64,000 bases of DNA from Marsupella aquatica (taxonomy: Eukaryota > Marchantiophyta), in contig OZ316893.1 of assembly GCA_973895155.1 (NCBI GenBank), positions 23,808,001-23,872,000 of the forward strand. The letters run 5' to 3'. The position numbers and the translations under genes were made by a program. Under the pieces are notes generated by a model. It was not told the DNA's origin and ran no database searches. It worked only from the letters and a program-made list of their open reading frames with translations. Below are positions 35,703-47,561 of the stretch, piece by piece. Numbering within the stretch: position 1 is the first letter of the stretch; every line of letters begins with the position of its first letter.

Positions 35703-38700
35703 ATGGAACCCGGGCCGAGGCCGGAGGTAAGGACGTTGGGGGTGAAAACTTGATTAGGGTTAGGGCGCGTTAAGCGTCGGCGGCTAGGAAGGATCAACGG
35801 GAGGAAGGACCGGAAGAGGAGAGGGGTAAGGAGCGCTTGTAGGAGATGGTGGCTCATTTGCGAGCACGAACTAGGCAGACGACTACGGGAGGCCAACTAC
35901 TGTCAACTGCTTAGGCAAGCACTCGGGGAGAGAGTAGATACCGACGAGCGACCTAAGGAGGGTATGAGCAACGTCAATCAAGCGGCATATTTCAGGGGAT
36001 GCCTGTTCGAACGGGCAACTGAGTACATCAAGACTTACGAGGACGAGGAATCAGAAAGGGCAGCTCGAGAACGGCAAGAGCTCGCTCGATTGTGGGAGCT
36101 GCAGAAGACGGCTTTCTTAGGAGGCAAACTCATCAAGGACGAGTTCTTGTGGACTCCTACTTCCAATCAGCTCGACGATCTTTTGTTTTGCAAAGACAGC
36201 GTCGTCGGCATCCAAGAGGCCATCAAGAACTGCAACGACATACACTGGGAATTGAAGGGTAGCACGGAAAGGTGGACCCTGGCAACGGTGCTAGGAGAAA
36301 CCTCCACGGCAGCAGAGATGAAGAGGAAGGGAGCCGTCAACGATGAAGCCACCCCGGCAAAAAGAACGAGGTCGGCGGCACCAAAGAAGCCAGCCGAGCA
36401 GCAGAGCAGGAGGCAGGGAGAAGCCGAAGAGGAGGAGGTTGATCCCATCAAGGCCATTCCAACCAGGGATGACACCTGGAAGGGCTGGGTGGCAACCCTA
36501 CCGGTGGAGGTGCAACTACATTTTGCACGGGAGGAGGATGCATGCTTTACGGCCATGCAGACCAAGAAGTACCAAGGCTTCATGGCCGGATCCGGCTTAG
36601 AGGCCTTTGTAAGATTACCATGGCTGAAGCCGGAGGTACCGGAGTCAGACCTATTAGAATTCGTGGGGTCATGGGAACCCGAGACCAATTGCACGAGGAT
36701 ATATGGGAAGGATTTCTATCTTACTCCCAAAGTGATTGCCGAAGTGTTTGGCTTGCCGATAGGCAATAAGACCAAAGTTGATACCAGGAAGACCTTGCCT
36801 GACAAGGAGTTTCGGTCGTTCCCCGGGCCATCAACGAAGAATGGCTTCTTCCGGAACACCTGCACCAACCCGCACATAGGAGAGATGATCGACTTCTTGA
36901 GGATGACCATGCATTGTAACTTGCCGAGGGCAGAGATCGGCAAGGCACAGGTCTATCTGGCAGAGAGGCCAGACCCAAGCCGGGACTACAACGGGTACCT
37001 CCTCAACCAATTGAAGAAGATCTTAAAGGAGGAGCAGCAGGGTAATCGGCATGGGGAGCGTGTCGCGGCTTGGCTATCACATGCCGCTGTTGTGCCGGTA
37101 TGCCAGAGGTCAGACTTTTGCCCCAGTACTTCCCCTGCAGGTAAGGGCACCCGAGGAAGCTCCAGCACCGAGGCCGGTAGCAGAGAAGCCTCAACCACCT
37201 GTTAGCCCTACGATCGAGCAGGTGTTTAGGCCAAGGAAGGAGGACTTGCCGATGCAGCAACCAGGCATGCAGAGTCTGCTGAAACTACTGGAGAAAGAAA
37301 AGAGATCGGCATCGGCAACGACAACGGCAATGGCAACAATGCAGGACACTACTCCAGAGGTAGGCCTACACCGGCTCACAAGAGAAAACCCCTTTGCTGG
37401 AGACAAGGAGAGAATCAGGCCGGAATCCAAGCCAGGTGTTCGAATCATGTATGTGGGAGTCTCAAGCTCTGAATCTGAGGCAGAATTGCCTGAAGCTCCT
37501 ACCGACGAAGAGGAGAGGGAGAAGCCGGACGTCCAAGAAGTAGAGGAGGCAGTGGAGGACTTCAGCCATGATAACTCCGGCTATGGGTCGGACCATCATG
37601 TTCCAGGAGTAAGGACCTATGGCCGGTTTGTCCCCACACTTCCAAGGGTAGTACGAGGGGACCCCAACCAACAGAGTAGCCCTGAGTCTCCCCCACCAGA
37701 TGTTGCTCCCCCGAGCTTTGACGGCATAAAATAGACGGCGCAGGAATTTCAGGAGCAAATCAGGCAGGAAGAGAAGGCAGCCCTGGCCAGGGAAAAGGAT
37801 TTGCCAGGAGGAGATTGGCCGGAGGACATCAGGCGGCTAGCCGAAAAAGGAAGCAAACCTCTAGCCACGATTGAAGAGATCCGCAAGACGGCTTGGGAGC
37901 AGAGGCCGCGATGGGCGATGCCGATCACTTCTACTTACTCCACCTACGCTAAGAATAGAGCCATGGAGTATGGTGAGATGTGTGGGGAACTTGCGCTCGG
38001 CATCTTTGGAGAGGAGTTGGAGGTAGGACCCTTTTTCCATAGGGAGCAGTTGGAGAAGCACCAATTAGAAGAAGCGGTGGCTTTAGAGAGAAGCAAGAAG
38101 GACGAGGTCATTCGGCGGCTTAGGAGGATGGAAGCCGAGATTGAAGATCTAACGGCGGCCAAGAAAGCCCAAGATGAACTGCAGATTAAACGGCATGAGC
38201 TGAACATCATGCAGGGGCAGTTGGACACCGCGCAGGCTGATAATCAGAATATCAAGGATAAACTGACTCAGACGCAGGGAGAGTTGGCCAATACGATCAA
38301 AGAGAGGGAGAAGTGGAAGCGAGAGCTGAGGAATGCAGAGGAGGCCCACATAACAGCCAACAGCCAGGCCATGGCGGAGACCCAAAGAAAGGAATGGGCG
38401 TTGAAGGGGGAGCTCGAGAAAATCCGCGGAGCCCTTGAGCAGAAGGAGGCCGAGTTAGGAAAATCCTATCAAGGGATTATGGCGCTGCAGCAGGAGCTTG
38501 CGTCCCTGACGGCCAGCTTCAAGGCCGACCTAAGGGAGAAGGACGAGATGCTCGATCAGACTTACGCCAAGATGAACCATATGGAGTCTGTCATCATTGC
38601 AGAGCTCGACAAGGAGCTAAGAGCAACCCGGGAGGAGAGGGCTACCTTGAAGAAAGAATGGGAGGAAGCCCAGAAGGAACTAGAGGAGGCGCGCAAGGAC

Positions 38701-39345
38701 CTGGATGAGACCCAGGAGGAGTTGGAGGAAATCACGAGGAAGATGGAGAACCTCCAGCGGCGGGCCGACAACCAAACAGAGCGGCTGAAGAAACAAGCCG
38801 CAGTATTTAGGTGCTTGTCTTCATCAGGCCCAACTCCAATTGGGGCAACCAAGTTACCAGGAGTGGTACTGGCCGAAGAAAAAGCCGCGCCACCTGCACC
38901 AGTGCCGGAAGTAAGTGGGAAGGGGAAGGGACCAGCTGCCGAACCAGAAAAGAAGAAGCGGAAACCTTCAGGGTCAAGGAGTAATCCGACTCCACAGGCC
39001 GTGGTGACCAAGGAGGTAGACCCAGCACCAACCTTCGGCATGAACACGGCAATAGATCCCGCTATCATCAAAGGTGGGGATGGTGCGGCCCAAGCAGAAC
39101 TACTCAGTAATGAGGCCGGTATCCCAGATCCGCCTCTTGAGCAGGCCGGGGAGACCGTAGCCGAGGCTGAGGCCGTAGCCGATAATGATTCCCGAGCCGA
39201 TGCCGACGCCGATGGTGGACCCAGTCAGGCCGATGGAGAGTTGACTCAATCAAGGGCAGGTAATCTGTCAGAAAACAAACCTACGGCAGTGGCTGAGGAG
39301 GAAGCGTTGGGGGCGTCCATTGAGGATCCACCACCGGTGTCGTGA
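35703..39345 (+). pseudogene. Long ORF of element A: plant-mobile-domain-like region plus coiled coil
   Basis: The ATG at 35703 is stopped by TGA at 35751, where the copy at 63548 has CGA. The frame then runs to about 37070, shifts by one base, and continues to 39345 with an in-frame TAG at 37732. The first part is Arg-rich, then contains LLEFVGSWEPETNCTRIYG and FYLTPKVIAEVFGLPIG, weakly like the plant mobile domain. The middle is Pro/Glu-rich. Residues from about 37960 to 38800 form a long heptad-like coiled coil rich in Glu, Lys and Leu. The end is Ala/Glu-rich. No zinc knuckle, protease or polymerase motif is present. It may act as a Gag-like structural protein or an accessory protein; function is unknown. 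Confidence 0.6.
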
Positions 39346-39495
39346 CGGTGCAAGGGCGCCGTTCCTTTTAGGAAGGGCGGATGTGGAGGGAGGAGGCGTG
39401 AGTGGGCAGGGCGGGCGCTGATCTCCAAGTTTAGGATTAGGATCAGGACCAGGAGGCGGCCCTGACACTTAGCTTAGTGGGATTGCGGTTCCACT

Positions 39496-39522
39496 GGTAG
39501 GAGCAACACTTGTGCTCCTACC
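39496..39522. other. Perfect 10-bp hairpin
   Basis: GGTAGGAGCA and TGCTCCTACC flank a 7-nt loop, 150 bp after the long ORF stop. It could be an RNA structure in the 3' region of the element A transcript. There is no T-run after it. Confidence 0.6.
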
Positions 39523-40392
39523 TTGCTGTACATAGGTAGATCCGGGCAAGTAGATTAGGCTTACGCTGCAAAGAATTAGGCGGATCCACTACCAGGATAA
39601 GTACCTGGGCAGTGGGGAGCTTAGGGCCTCTTCTTTAGCAAGTTTTTAGTTTGCACCAGCCGGGCTGGGATCAAGTAGTAAGAGAAGCTCTCGGTTAGTC
39701 ATACAGTGACCCTTGTGTATATTCATGTTTCCTCATGCCTAAGAGCTGAATAGAGTTGGCCTCACGGCTTAGTTCGTAGAGCTTGTGTATGAGATGTACT
39801 GTTTGTATGGCAAGTGCATGGTATGACTCAGTCAGAAGGAGTCATTTTGCTATTTAACACGATTTCGGACCGAACAAGAACTATTTCCTCTAAACGAGAA
39901 GTGTATTTTTATTTTCCGCCGAATCTCGCGAAATCGGCAGTTTTTTTCATCAAAAACGCGTTTTTGGGGAAATAATGTAATTCGTATCGGAGTTCGGATT
40001 GAAACAACAAATTTAATAATGATCAAAACCAATGAAATTCATGCTAACAAATATTCATATTATCAAGGAACAATTAGATCCGAAAAACTTTCTCCTCGAC
40101 CTCATATTCACGCTCTCCGAAGATATATGAAAGGTCTTATCTATAAATCCATATCCATGTTTCGAGCCAAGTGCGATAACTGTATCGGACTCCGGATTTG
40201 AGCCACGAAAACTCCGACCCAATCTCAGGTTTCTCAGTTTTTGGATATTTACCAAAAATATTTTACATCACAGTCGATAAGAATTACTGCACGGTTCGTC
40301 AAATTTACCTTGCAGTTACCCTTGCAATTGACCAGTTACCTCCGCAAGTGACCATAGTCAACATGCCATTCTTTCAACAGCAATGCGCAGTC

Positions 40393-40605
40393 CGATAAAA
40401 TTATCGCGAAAACTACGGGCGACAAAAATACTAGTCGACAATACTAAGATCCTTTGGTTCATCGGTTAAATTTCAAAATTCCTATCCATATGAAGAAAAC
40501 TCTTCGCAATACCAACATCAGATAAATTTATCGCTTCAATTTCAAAATTGCAACTTCCATATGAAGGAACCACTTTTGCAATACCAACATCAGATAAATT
40601 TATCG
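40393..40605. repeat. Palindrome cluster upstream of the DDE-like gene (3 copies)
   Basis: CGATAAAATTATCG at 40393-40406; AGATAAATTTATCG at 40520-40533 and 40592-40605. The last two lie in a 72-bp direct duplication that includes ACCAACATC before and CTTCAATTTCAAAA after each palindrome. They sit about 150-360 bp upstream of the TATA box. Confidence 0.9.
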
Positions 40606-40711
40606 CTTCAATTTCAAAACTATATAATTTTGCCACGATGCACGTGTGAGAATGAAATTGGAAATCCAAGAAATATACCCTTTTCTGCTATTTTATCGTT
40701 TAGGGTGACAA

Positions 40712-40761
40712 CCAATCAAAAGTGGACACGTGGGCCAACCCCTCAACAGACACTATAAAAG
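40712..40761 (+). promoter_or_regulatory. Promoter of the DDE-like transposase gene
   Basis: CCAAT at 40712-40716, a G-box CACGTG at 40727-40732 and TATAAAAG at 40754-40761 are spaced as in a plant RNA polymerase II promoter. The first ATG of the gene follows at 40905, leaving a 5' UTR of about 110-120 nt. A half-site CGATAA lies near 40771. Confidence 0.7.
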
Positions 40762-40904
40762 GGCCATCGCCGATAAGTTTTTAGCGTCATTATCGAGAGT
40801 AGAGTTTTGGGAGTTGTGTTCTTGGAGCAACATTCTGTCCGTTGAGCCTTTTGTTTTCCCTGATTGTGGGAGGATTGCAAAGCCCCATAGTGTCTCGGAT
40901 AGCC

Positions 40905-43900
40905 ATGTCTCAATCAGACACAGATTCACCTTCCAGTTCAGTTGAATCCTCTCCTAATCTTGTCGCTCGCTGTTTGCCAAGTCGCATACTTAAAGCTCTA
41001 CCTCTCTCACAGCAAATAGTGCCCGAAATCTCTGACTCAAATTCTGATGCAAGTTCTGGTCCTGAGCCCAGTGCTTACTATGTGTCGCCTAGTAAACCTG
41101 AGAAGCGTCGTCTCTTGAGTGTTCCATTGCCAAGAAATGAGAAACTTTCAATCCCAGGTTTAGGTCCGAGACGTCGCTTCAGGCCATCCATCCCGGGTTA
41201 TGGAGAGGGTATCCGGCGACCGATACACGTATCGCAGTCGGCATTCAAGTCGCCACATTCAACACAAGTTCAACGACGGATCTTTCAGTCTCCGGGTGAG
41301 GATCGGGACATAGAAATACAAAGACCGATACGGCGATCGGTCTTTGCATTGCCTGGACTGGATGTGCGAGCAAGCAAGGGAATCGGACTGCGAAGTCCAG
41401 ACTCGGCCCTTTCTCGAATGGTCCGTGGGAATCGTGGTGAACAAGTGCTCAATTTTCCAGCAGCTCGCGGAGTCGTTGGGACTGCACGTGCGAATCCAGA
41501 ATCTCCAAGTTCTCAAGGGCGGACTGTCATTGGTTCCAGGCTCCAAGTATCGAGGAGCGGTCTTAGTGGCGTTCGGGTTATGTATAGAGAGCCACGGAGT
41601 CCAATTGTGTTTTCAGATGAGTCGAGTGCATCGGAGGACGAAGATGAGGAAGGAGATAGAGAATCCGATATAATAGCACAAGTTGTGTCTGAATGTTTAG
41701 AAGGAGCTGTCGAAGAGAATAGCTATAGTCGTCTATTCAGTGCCCCTCTAAATGCGTCAAGGAGATCTATAGAGGATGGTAGCTCAGCAGAGAGTGATGC
41801 ATCTATTCGCGAGGCACCTGAAGGACCCAAAAATGCCAATGTTATGAACGGATTTCAGGTTGTAGAGAAGTCAAATGAGCCTAGTAAAAAAGATAGGGAC
41901 CGAATTACTAGGAAAGACAATGTGATAAATGACAAATTGAATAGAAACAAAATGAGAGAAATTCATAAGTATTCGTGTTGTGATAATTACTGTCTGCGGA
42001 ATTTGGGTCTGCTAGCCGTGACGAAACAACGCACTTATTACTATGGGCTATCCTACCCAGAGAAGAACGTCCTTCTAAGAGGATGTGTGAAGGGTGGGCA
42101 TGCTGGTGCAAGTGGTTACTCAGTTAGCGGTAGATCCTTTTGTCGAAGTGGTTTTAAGAAATTATTTTCACTGAGAAATAATCGTCTCCAAAAAATCTCG
42201 CAGAACATGTTTTCTCGGATATAGATCGGTACAGTTTGTCGAGAAAAATCACCCGCACATCTTGGTCTCGTCCAATGGCTGGATGATTTTTTTTCCACAA
42301 ATGTCGAGAGTCTCCCCAACAAGGATATCTTTCATTTACCTGACAATTGGACAAAAACAGAAGTTTTTGATGCCTTCCAGTCCGAAACTCTAATGCGCCA
42401 AGAACAAGGCATGACATATTCGTGGTTTGTTCGCATTTGGAACAAGGAGTTTCCTCGCGTGCGCATCCCCAAAAGGAGCCGTTTCTCCACCTGCGCCCCG
42501 TGTACTGAATTCAAAGCACTCCGTGACAAGGCAACACTCGAAGCAGAAAAGAGTAAATTTCTAAACCTGTGTGTTACTCCCGATAATTTTATCGGGTTGA
42601 GTATTCATGTGCTTCTTCTTTGGCCATGTGAGTGAATATATCGTTTGAACAGTTTGAATATTGAACCTGATAAATTTATCGCTGTCACAGTTTTTCATTA
42701 CGGTCTTGTGTTTGAATACTGAACCCGATAAATTTATCGTTGTCAGGGTTTATCATTACGGTCTTGTGTTTGAATATTGAACCCGATAAATTTATCGCTG
42801 TCAGGGTTCAACATTGCGGTTATCATGTTTTGTCCTAAATTTTTTTATTGTTGTAGGAAAATTCTCAACATTGCTAAACGAGCATCGGAAGGCACAAGCA
42901 GTCGAGAGGGAGAAGTTAGCAAAGCACCGGAGCAAATGTTACAAGAGTCCGGAGAAATATTTGGGCATCTGTATTGATGGAATGGATCAAAAGAAGACAG
43001 AGTTACCTCATTTTATTCGGTGTCTGAAGAATATGGATGAAAAGTATTTCATCCCCGTACACGTAGTGGGTTGTTTGATCTTCAACAAACAATTAAGTTC
43101 AAATGTTTTTTTGAACTATCCAAATATTCACAATGATAGCAACCTGACCATCCACGTTATCCAGCATATTCTGAATACCTGGGAAGGTCTGCTCCCTCCA
43201 GTGCTTTACCTCCAGCTTGATAACACAGCTCGGGAAAACAAGAATAAATATCTTATGGCATATTTGAATATGTTGGTGGAGATAGGTGTTTTCCAGAAAA
43301 TAAAGGTTGGTTTCCTATTGGTGGGGCACACCCATGATCAAATTGATCAAATGTTTAGCAAGTTTTCTTCAAAATTGAACAAGCGGAAAGCTTTCCGGTT
43401 GGACACTCTTTCAGCAATCATAGAGGAATCCTACAATCCTACGGCAAAGATATTTTTCGTCGACGAGGTTGCCGATTTCAAGAAATTTGTGTCAGACAAG
43501 GATCAAGCAAATGACAAGGATATGGATGGTCAGGTTCTACGTACTCTCCATGGCATAAGTGCTCAAAAACAATTTCGGATTACTAGAGTACTCGAAGATG
43601 GAAGTGCTCGGTCCGTATTCCATGCCAAACATCTTTCAACGACAATCGATTGGGGGGAGACGGTGGATTTTGTTTGGTACATTCCATCATCTGGAATGTG
43701 GGTCGCACCACAAATGGCATTGAAGTCGACCACGGGAGCGACAGGAGACAATGAAGAGCAAGAGAATGATGCTGAGGAACAAGATGAGCGGGCGGCTCAA
43801 AGTTATTTGTCAACTCTTCAAAAATATCGAAGAGCAATTGAAGATGGATTCAATTACTTTGACGACGCAGATCGTCTATGGTGGGGTCGTTTTTTTGACA

Positions 43901-44466
43901 AACAAAAAGAAGTGATTCAGCACCACCTGAAACCTGCACAATGGAGTTTTGATTGGAGTTGGCCCAAGGTAAACGTACAGAGAGAACTTCCGAGTAATCC
44001 TACGGAAGCAGCAATGGAACCTAGCTTGGTTGATAAAGTAGCGGGTGTGAGGACAGTCATGTATTTCGGAAGTCGAAGAAAAGTCACGGAAATTGGAGAC
44101 TTCAAGGATCTAGAGGTGAATACTAAATTTGCAATGATATGTGTAGCAGCCCATCAGGATCCCAAGGGAAGACCATTCTGGATGGCAAAAGTGACTGAGA
44201 TTCTCACAAGAATTAACGACATCCCGGAGCGGATTAAAATCACTTGGTATGCAATGGATTCGGAGGAAGAGTCTGCAATTGAAGGCAGATATTATCCGGA
44301 GAAAGAGGCTTCGTCTAGCAAAGTACTGGAGGATGAATTGTCCCTATCAGAAACTACCGTTTATGCGTATAACTTTGCGTTATTGGCAAAGAGTACTCTC
44401 CCTATACAAACAAGACGAATCATTCAAAATGCAATGGAGACTGTAGTCGTTGATAGTCGAAGCTAG
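40905..44466 (+). pseudogene. DUF7869 / DDE-like transposase, one intron, one in-frame TAG
   Basis: Putative transposase. The ATG at 40905 starts a Ser-rich disordered N-terminus. Then come a Cys cluster (HKYSCCDNYCLRNLG) and a GRSFCRSGFKKLF...RLQKI block seen N-terminal to DUF7869. An in-frame TAG at 42222-42224 interrupts an otherwise continuous frame that goes on to WLDDFFSTNVESLP and FSTCAPCTEFKALRDKA. A GT-AG intron (42553-42856) joins in phase to the core: CIDGMDQKKTELPHF, then LQLDNTARENKNKYL, then VGHTHDQIDQMFSKFS, which supply the conserved Asp, Asp-Asn and His-Thr-His/Asp positions. The C-terminal 300 residues are less conserved. Assignment as a DDE-type nuclease is inference; DUF7869 is formally of unknown function. 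The TAG may be a decay mutation (CAG to TAG). Confidence 0.7.
42553..42856 (+). repeat. Intron of the DDE-like gene with four palindromes in tandem units
   Basis: CGATAATTTTATCG at 42581, TGATAAATTTATCG at 42668, CGATAAATTTATCG at 42726 and 42784. The last three head tandem units of 58 bp that share GCTGTCA/TTGTCAG, CATTACGGTCTTGTGTTTG and AATA-TGAACC. The splice phase is exact (codon split A/GA). Confidence 0.9.
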
Positions 44467-44610
44467 TTTCAGGTTTAAGTTATAATGGTTATCGTTCCCA
44501 TGAATATGTACAGTGGTTATCATTCTGGGACTATGTACTCCGAAGCTATAAAGATATCTTTTTTTTTAAATAATTGCAATGACAAACCAGTTAGAGAATA
44601 CAATGCTGTC

Positions 44611-44750
44611 CGATAAGATTATCGACAACTCCATTCCCCCAGCAGGAACACCGCGACAGTCCGATATATGCAAAGTCCGATAAATTTATCGCATTAATAA
44701 ATGTGACAAAGGTTCTTCCTCATGGAATACAGAAGTCGATAAATTTATCG
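44611..44750. repeat. Three palindromes between convergent genes
   Basis: CGATAAGATTATCG at 44611-44624, CGATAAATTTATCG at 44678-44691 and at 44737-44750. They fill the 328-bp gap between the 3' ends of the DDE-like gene (44466) and the methyltransferase gene (44795). Confidence 0.9.
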
Positions 44751-45907
44751 ACAACTTCATTGGTGATTGACATTATCCTAACGAGCACACGCAACTAATC
44801 TAATAACATGTCGTTGAGATCATCCTCATTTGGTGTTCTGGGAGGCTCTTCCTCAGTTTCTTCTTGTTCCTCTTCGGTCTTCTTCACGACCTCAACTACG
44901 TAAGTCGATGTCCCGAGTACACCCAATTGGCCTGCAATTGGTGGTTGAATCTCATGACCTTCAACGCCGTGCCCTTCAATCTGGGATTCTTCATATAAAT
45001 TCCAGTTTGACTCCAGAATCATGATCCGGGATTTTACAAAACCAATCTGCGCAGAACTCTTATCAACAGCACAACCCTGGCGAGAATTGAGGAGCGTAGC
45101 AGCTAATGTCGATCCGGTTCCACAACAAAGATCAATAACCCAATCCTCTTTCTCAGAGAAATGGGAAACAAACCAAGCCCCTAAACCAACAGGCTTCTGA
45201 TATGGGTTCACAACAAATCCCAATGGATCAACGGACTTCTTGGTTACACATGGAACCTTGATGATATTGACGCGAGACTCATCCGGTTGGAAATTGTACA
45301 TGTTCATGTTCCGAATGCCTTCCTCGCTATAGAAACCTATCGACCAGTTCTCAAAACCCCACGCCAATCGAGCTCCAGCGGGACGCTCATGAATGTTAGT
45401 CTTCTCCCAGATTCCAGCCTCGACCCCACAGTTGCATACACTCTCCAGTGCAGACATCACCATATGCGTTTGTTGTAGTGAATGGATCACAACAAACCTC
45501 CACTGCTTAGCGGTCGTCATCTTTGAGAAACTTGTCAACATGTCTAAAATGTCCTTTTCTGTGAAGGCCACTTCATCAAACTCCGAACCAGGAGCATTAA
45601 AACCATACGGAATATCCACAACCGCAAGGGTGTAAGCCCTTGGCTGAACAAAAGAATCCAAAATTTGAACATCACCAACATGGAGATAGTAGGGAAAAGA
45701 ATCCCTGTCTGCATTTTTCCATGTTTGTTCAAACGCTTCTGCTGTGCCCTCGCCTAAGGACCTCAGCCGATTGTACTTATCGATTGCAGCAAGCACAAAA
45801 TTCTTAAACACATAAGGGATTTCAGCTGAGGGAACAATAACCTCCCCCGCAGAATTATAAGTGACAGCCGGAACCACTTTGCTTTTCCTTTTTGAATTAA
45901 TCTTCAG

Positions 45908-46083
45908 CTGTAAGAATGTCAGACACATCTACAGTTAGAATAGCGTGAGATGAATGCTAAGGCCGATAAAAATCTCGCGATGGAGCACGCTAGCCAATAA
46001 ATGGAATCGCTTAGAAACCAACAAAGGAATGCTAAAGCCGATAAAAATCTCGCGATAGAGCATGCTGTGAGAGGAAGGCTTAC
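45908..46083 (-). repeat. Methyltransferase intron with a duplicated palindrome unit
   Basis: CGATAAAAATCTCG at 45964-45977 and 46039-46052, each followed by CGATRGAGCAYGCT, in two direct copies 75 bp apart. This is the variant form in which one half-site is TCTCG instead of TATCG. Confidence 0.9.
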
Positions 46084-47154
46084 CGCGTCACTCAATTTCT
46101 CCGCCCATATGCCAAGGACCGAGACATCTGTTTCGTTGGGAAACATTTCTCTGCATGTTGCCCGATCGGGCTGACCAGATATCTGCAAAAATAGTTTCTT
46201 CACCTTGGCAAGCTTTTTCAACTTCTCACCTTCCTTGTGCATTTGATCCAAAGTGATCACCTTCTCGATAACCCTATTCAAGAGACGCTTGACATGCTCC
46301 TTATTTGACAGTCCTTGGAGACCTCGAAATGAATTTAAGTTGAGGTCACCAGCAAATTTATTCATTTTAATCTCCCTTACCGTCAAAGGTTTCACCTTTC
46401 CCTTTGCGTTCGTCGTTGCCACAATTTTTTTGGGTTGTCCTAAGACAATACCTTTCTCCCACATCTGGAAAATCTGCTCCTGAAGATCCCAAATTTCACC
46501 TGTTCGGAAAGCAATTTGGAAAGCCGGATCATGTTTGGCCATGGAGTCACGAACTCCTGGCGTGTACTCCATCATGCATTCTTGACAACATGCTTCGCGG
46601 ACATCTTTAGTCAAGCCCACACCCATTTCAAGGAAAATATTGTGACAAGCGCAAACTTGGTCAATTTTAGTCATGTTCTTCCGATACTCCTGGTCATAGT
46701 TATGCTGGAAGCCTAACTATCGGAGCTCGGATCTCGTAAGCCCAGCGTAAACCCAAGCTTCCAGCTCACCATATATTTGCTTCCCGTACATTTTAAACAA
46801 CTCGGACTTTGCCCGAGCACCATGATTCCCTCCAATAATTCTATACTTCCATACCCTTGACTTCAGGATGTCCCAATCTGCGGTTGTGGGACAATCCTTC
46901 GGATCCACACACAGCACGAACGAGGCACTGAAGTTGGTGGGGTTTTTCATGAGAAGTATCTTGATATTTTCCACATGCAATCTATCCACTGGTCTAATCA
47001 AAGTTGTCAAATCCCCCTCCTCATCAAATATGAGATTGTCGACATGCAGAAGCACAGTTGTCCTTTGCACCCTTCGTTGCATCAGAAGACTGAGCTCTGC
47101 CTTGATCGCGTCCGTCTCATACATCGAAAGAGCCGTCTCCTCCTCCTGATCAGC

Positions 47155-47316
47155 CTACAAAAGCGTTGCAAATTCAATTAAGGAAAGAAACTGCGAGATT
47201 TTTATCGGAGTTCGCATTTGTTCAACATAACTCCACAATCCGCAATTCAGGAAATAAACAGCGAGATTTTTATCGGATTTCGTGTTTGTTAAACAGTACA
47301 ACGACGTAGTACTTAC
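47155..47316 (-). repeat. Methyltransferase intron with two variant palindromes
   Basis: CGAGATTTTTATCG at 47194-47207 and 47262-47275, followed by GAGTTCG or GATTTCG, in direct units about 68 bp apart. These are the same variant as at 45964 in the opposite orientation. Confidence 0.9.
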
Positions 47317-47561
47317 CAATGGCGCCGTAGGAACCACGACTGGAACTGATGGAATTGACGGAGCTCTATCTACTTCTGCAGCCACCGTCTCAGTCCAGCC
47401 AGTCCTCTTCCTCTTTGTGCTAAGTCCAGAACCAGATGGCCCGGATCCCTCGGATCCTTTACTTTCGCTTGGTTTAACGGATGGTCCTCGATGGTTGCCC
47501 CGACCTCTCCCACTACCGCCAGTTTCCTGGCTCTTCTTCCCACCGTCAGAGGTTCCCGCGG

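Larger units (their letters stand above)
35588..39845 (+). mobile_element. Left part of Ty3/Gypsy-type element A (LTR-like repeat with long ORF)
   Basis: From 35588-35590 onward this matches 63385-64000 at a constant offset of 27,797 bp, with roughly 15 differences in 614 bp, mostly transitions. On the right the repeat follows directly after the pol stop region. The preceding purine run (AAGTGGGGAGC) resembles a polypurine tract, and the repeat starts TGATGCC. It could be a very long LTR carrying an ORF, or the start of a second tandem element; the window ends before this can be settled. The 3' limit of the left part, near 39845, is where AT-rich DNA begins. Confidence 0.6.

Noticed and set aside
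40905-46719. TAG recoded as Gln because several genes have isolated in-frame TAG
   Set aside because: TAG also ends genes cleanly here (for example 44795 on the minus strand), DMC1 and TNPO3-like genes have no internal TAG, and one paired copy shows C-to-T decay directly.
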